64,000 nt of DNA from contig NC_052356.1 in assembly GCF_009727055.1 (NCBI RefSeq), positions 1,256,780 to 1,320,779 of the forward strand, given 5' to 3'. Position numbers and translations under genes: made by a program. The DNA comes from Benincasa hispida. Its lineage: Eukaryota; Streptophyta; Magnoliopsida; Cucurbitales; Cucurbitaceae. The notes beneath the pieces are model-generated. The model did no database searches. It saw nothing but the letters and a program-made list of their open reading frames with translations, and had not been told where the DNA came from. Below are positions 62,789 through 64,000 of this stretch, one piece after another; position 1 is the first letter of the stretch; each line of letters opens with the position of its first letter.

Positions 62789-64000
62789 CAAGAGTTTTAC
62801 CATTTGAAATAATTTCTCTATCTTTTAAGTATTTTAATTATTATGGTGCTTTATATTTGATCTTTAGATAAAAGACCAATATTATGGAGTGTGTATGTCT
62901 TTTTATTTAGAAAAGCGACAAGAAAAAAAAACAAAAATGTCAAATTTCAATTTATAAAAAAAGAAATAGACCCAATTTAAATTTAAATTTAACAAAAAAA
63001 AACTGGTTCAAAACATAGTGGAAATAAGAAAGAAAAAGAGAAAATGTCAAGAATCGAGAACCAAACCAATAATAAACTGGTCCAAATAAAATCAATATAA
63101 TCCATTGGTTTTATTCTTTATTAGACATTGGTTTCAATCCATTCTTTGTAAAATCGATTGGTTTGGTATGATTCTTGATTGCCCTAAAACCAACCATCAC
63201 TCTACCCATGGTGATGAGTAAGCTAAAATCAGGCTTCGTTTTGCTCGATGACAAATAAAAACTAAAGAAAACCCTATTAAGAAAATCGAAGAGAGAAATG
63301 GGGGAGAAGGGCTGGAGGCTGAATTAAAATGAAAAGAGGCTTTTATAGGTCCGTCAACAGCATTGCGACACTGCACCTCTATTCGTTGGAAAAAGTTTAT
63401 GTCGTGGTGCGCGGGTGTTGTAGTTCTACGACGACGCCATAGGATAGTATCGTGGCGCCATCTCGTATGATGCCCTTATGTTTTGAGTGTTGTCCTGGCA
63501 CTGCCCAGCACTGTGTTGCCACAACGTTTAGGGGTATTTCCATCCTTCGAAGCATAAGATGCTTTATTAAGCTTTTAATACCTCCAAAATAAACCTGAAA
63601 CATCCATAATACTCTAAAATGCATGTGATGCTCAAGTTCCTACAAATATAAATATTTAAATTCATTAATCAATCTAAACGAGCGAAACTAAAGGTACTAA
63701 GATAGCTCATTTAGGCAGCAGCGGAGGTGAGATCGGCAATGGCTGGAACTAAAGACATAGAAAGAGGAGAGAGAGAAGGAAGGAGGCTACCAAAGGTCAC
63801 TGGGGGTAAGGTTAACAGTGGCGGCTCGGCATACATGAGCAGTACACGGGCTGCTAGCCGTGGTGGCTGAGGAGGAAAATTTCCAAATCCTTCCATGTAT
63901 TCCGAACTAATTTCAATGAACCAATTATCCTTTCTAATCTAATTAATTTTTTTGCTCCAAAATCTAAAATTAAATGGAAATAAGATCCAAGTAATTTAAG
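62789..64000. other. Non-coding sequence; LTR-like debris at about 63230-63720
   Basis: No gene is supported. 63230-63720 has the same architecture as the end of the family G solo LTRs: an AGCATTGCGACACTGC word, then a stretch on single-T words, then ACCTCCAAAATAAACC and ACGAGCGAAACTAAAG near the end. It may be a distant relative. The - strand frame at 63711-63896 has no known motif. Confidence 0.35.

Noticed and set aside
62555..62803. - strand frame of 82 codons with repeated IDTDR residues
   Set aside because: It is the foldback MITE read as codons; the peptide repeat mirrors the DNA inverted repeat.
63711..63896. - strand frame of 61 codons, Pro/Leu-rich
   Set aside because: It is short, with no motif, no gene context and no promoter or splice support.

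Overview
The window is plant nuclear DNA from a eudicot. The base composition is AT-rich, two host genes of plant-specific type are present, and the rest is nested transposable elements. The repeat families look like those of cucurbits, but that is an impression from memory and not something the sequence proves. Only two intact host genes are visible, both on the + strand: a four-exon class III secretory peroxidase (28893-32830) and an intron-less germin-like cupin protein (44164-44790). Both encode predicted cell-wall or apoplast proteins. They are about 11 kb apart and nothing suggests coordinated expression.

Layout: 434-16266 is a complete but dead Athila-type Ty3/gypsy retrotransposon. 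It has a perfect 5-bp target duplication, LTRs, primer site, gag, pol and a downstream env-position ORF. Two solo LTRs of another family sit inside it, one in gag and one in its 3' LTR. A hAT-like MITE follows (16583-17198), then a decayed Ty1/copia gag (18738-20117). 20118-24170 is a stack of nested solo LTRs of one recurring family (called family T here). 24171-27273 is a CACTA (En/Spm) fragment on the - strand. The peroxidase gene follows, with a foldback MITE in its promoter region and a CACTA-like insertion in intron 3. 33345-37306 is a 5'-truncated copia element (-). 37760-42130 is an unusual AT-rich repeat split by a family T solo LTR. After the germin-like gene, 45302-49229 is a family T solo LTR with a second one nested in it. 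51677-58864 is an L1-type LINE (-) with a poly(A) tail and target duplication, an internal RT deletion and another solo LTR inside it. The rest (58878-64000) holds a four-copy tandem repeat, a Harbinger-like element, a second copy of the foldback MITE and LTR-like debris.

The most actionable observation is not biological. At 58100-58137 there is an exact 38-bp head-to-head pair of Tn5 mosaic ends, which is the Nextera (mate-pair) junction adapter. It lies between two diverged copies of the same LINE segment, so that locus is very probably an assembly artefact. I found no CRISPR array, tRNA, rRNA or evidence of an undescribed enzymatic system. The interest lies in well-preserved nested-insertion records: five solo LTRs with exact 5-bp duplications, plus two with degenerate ones.
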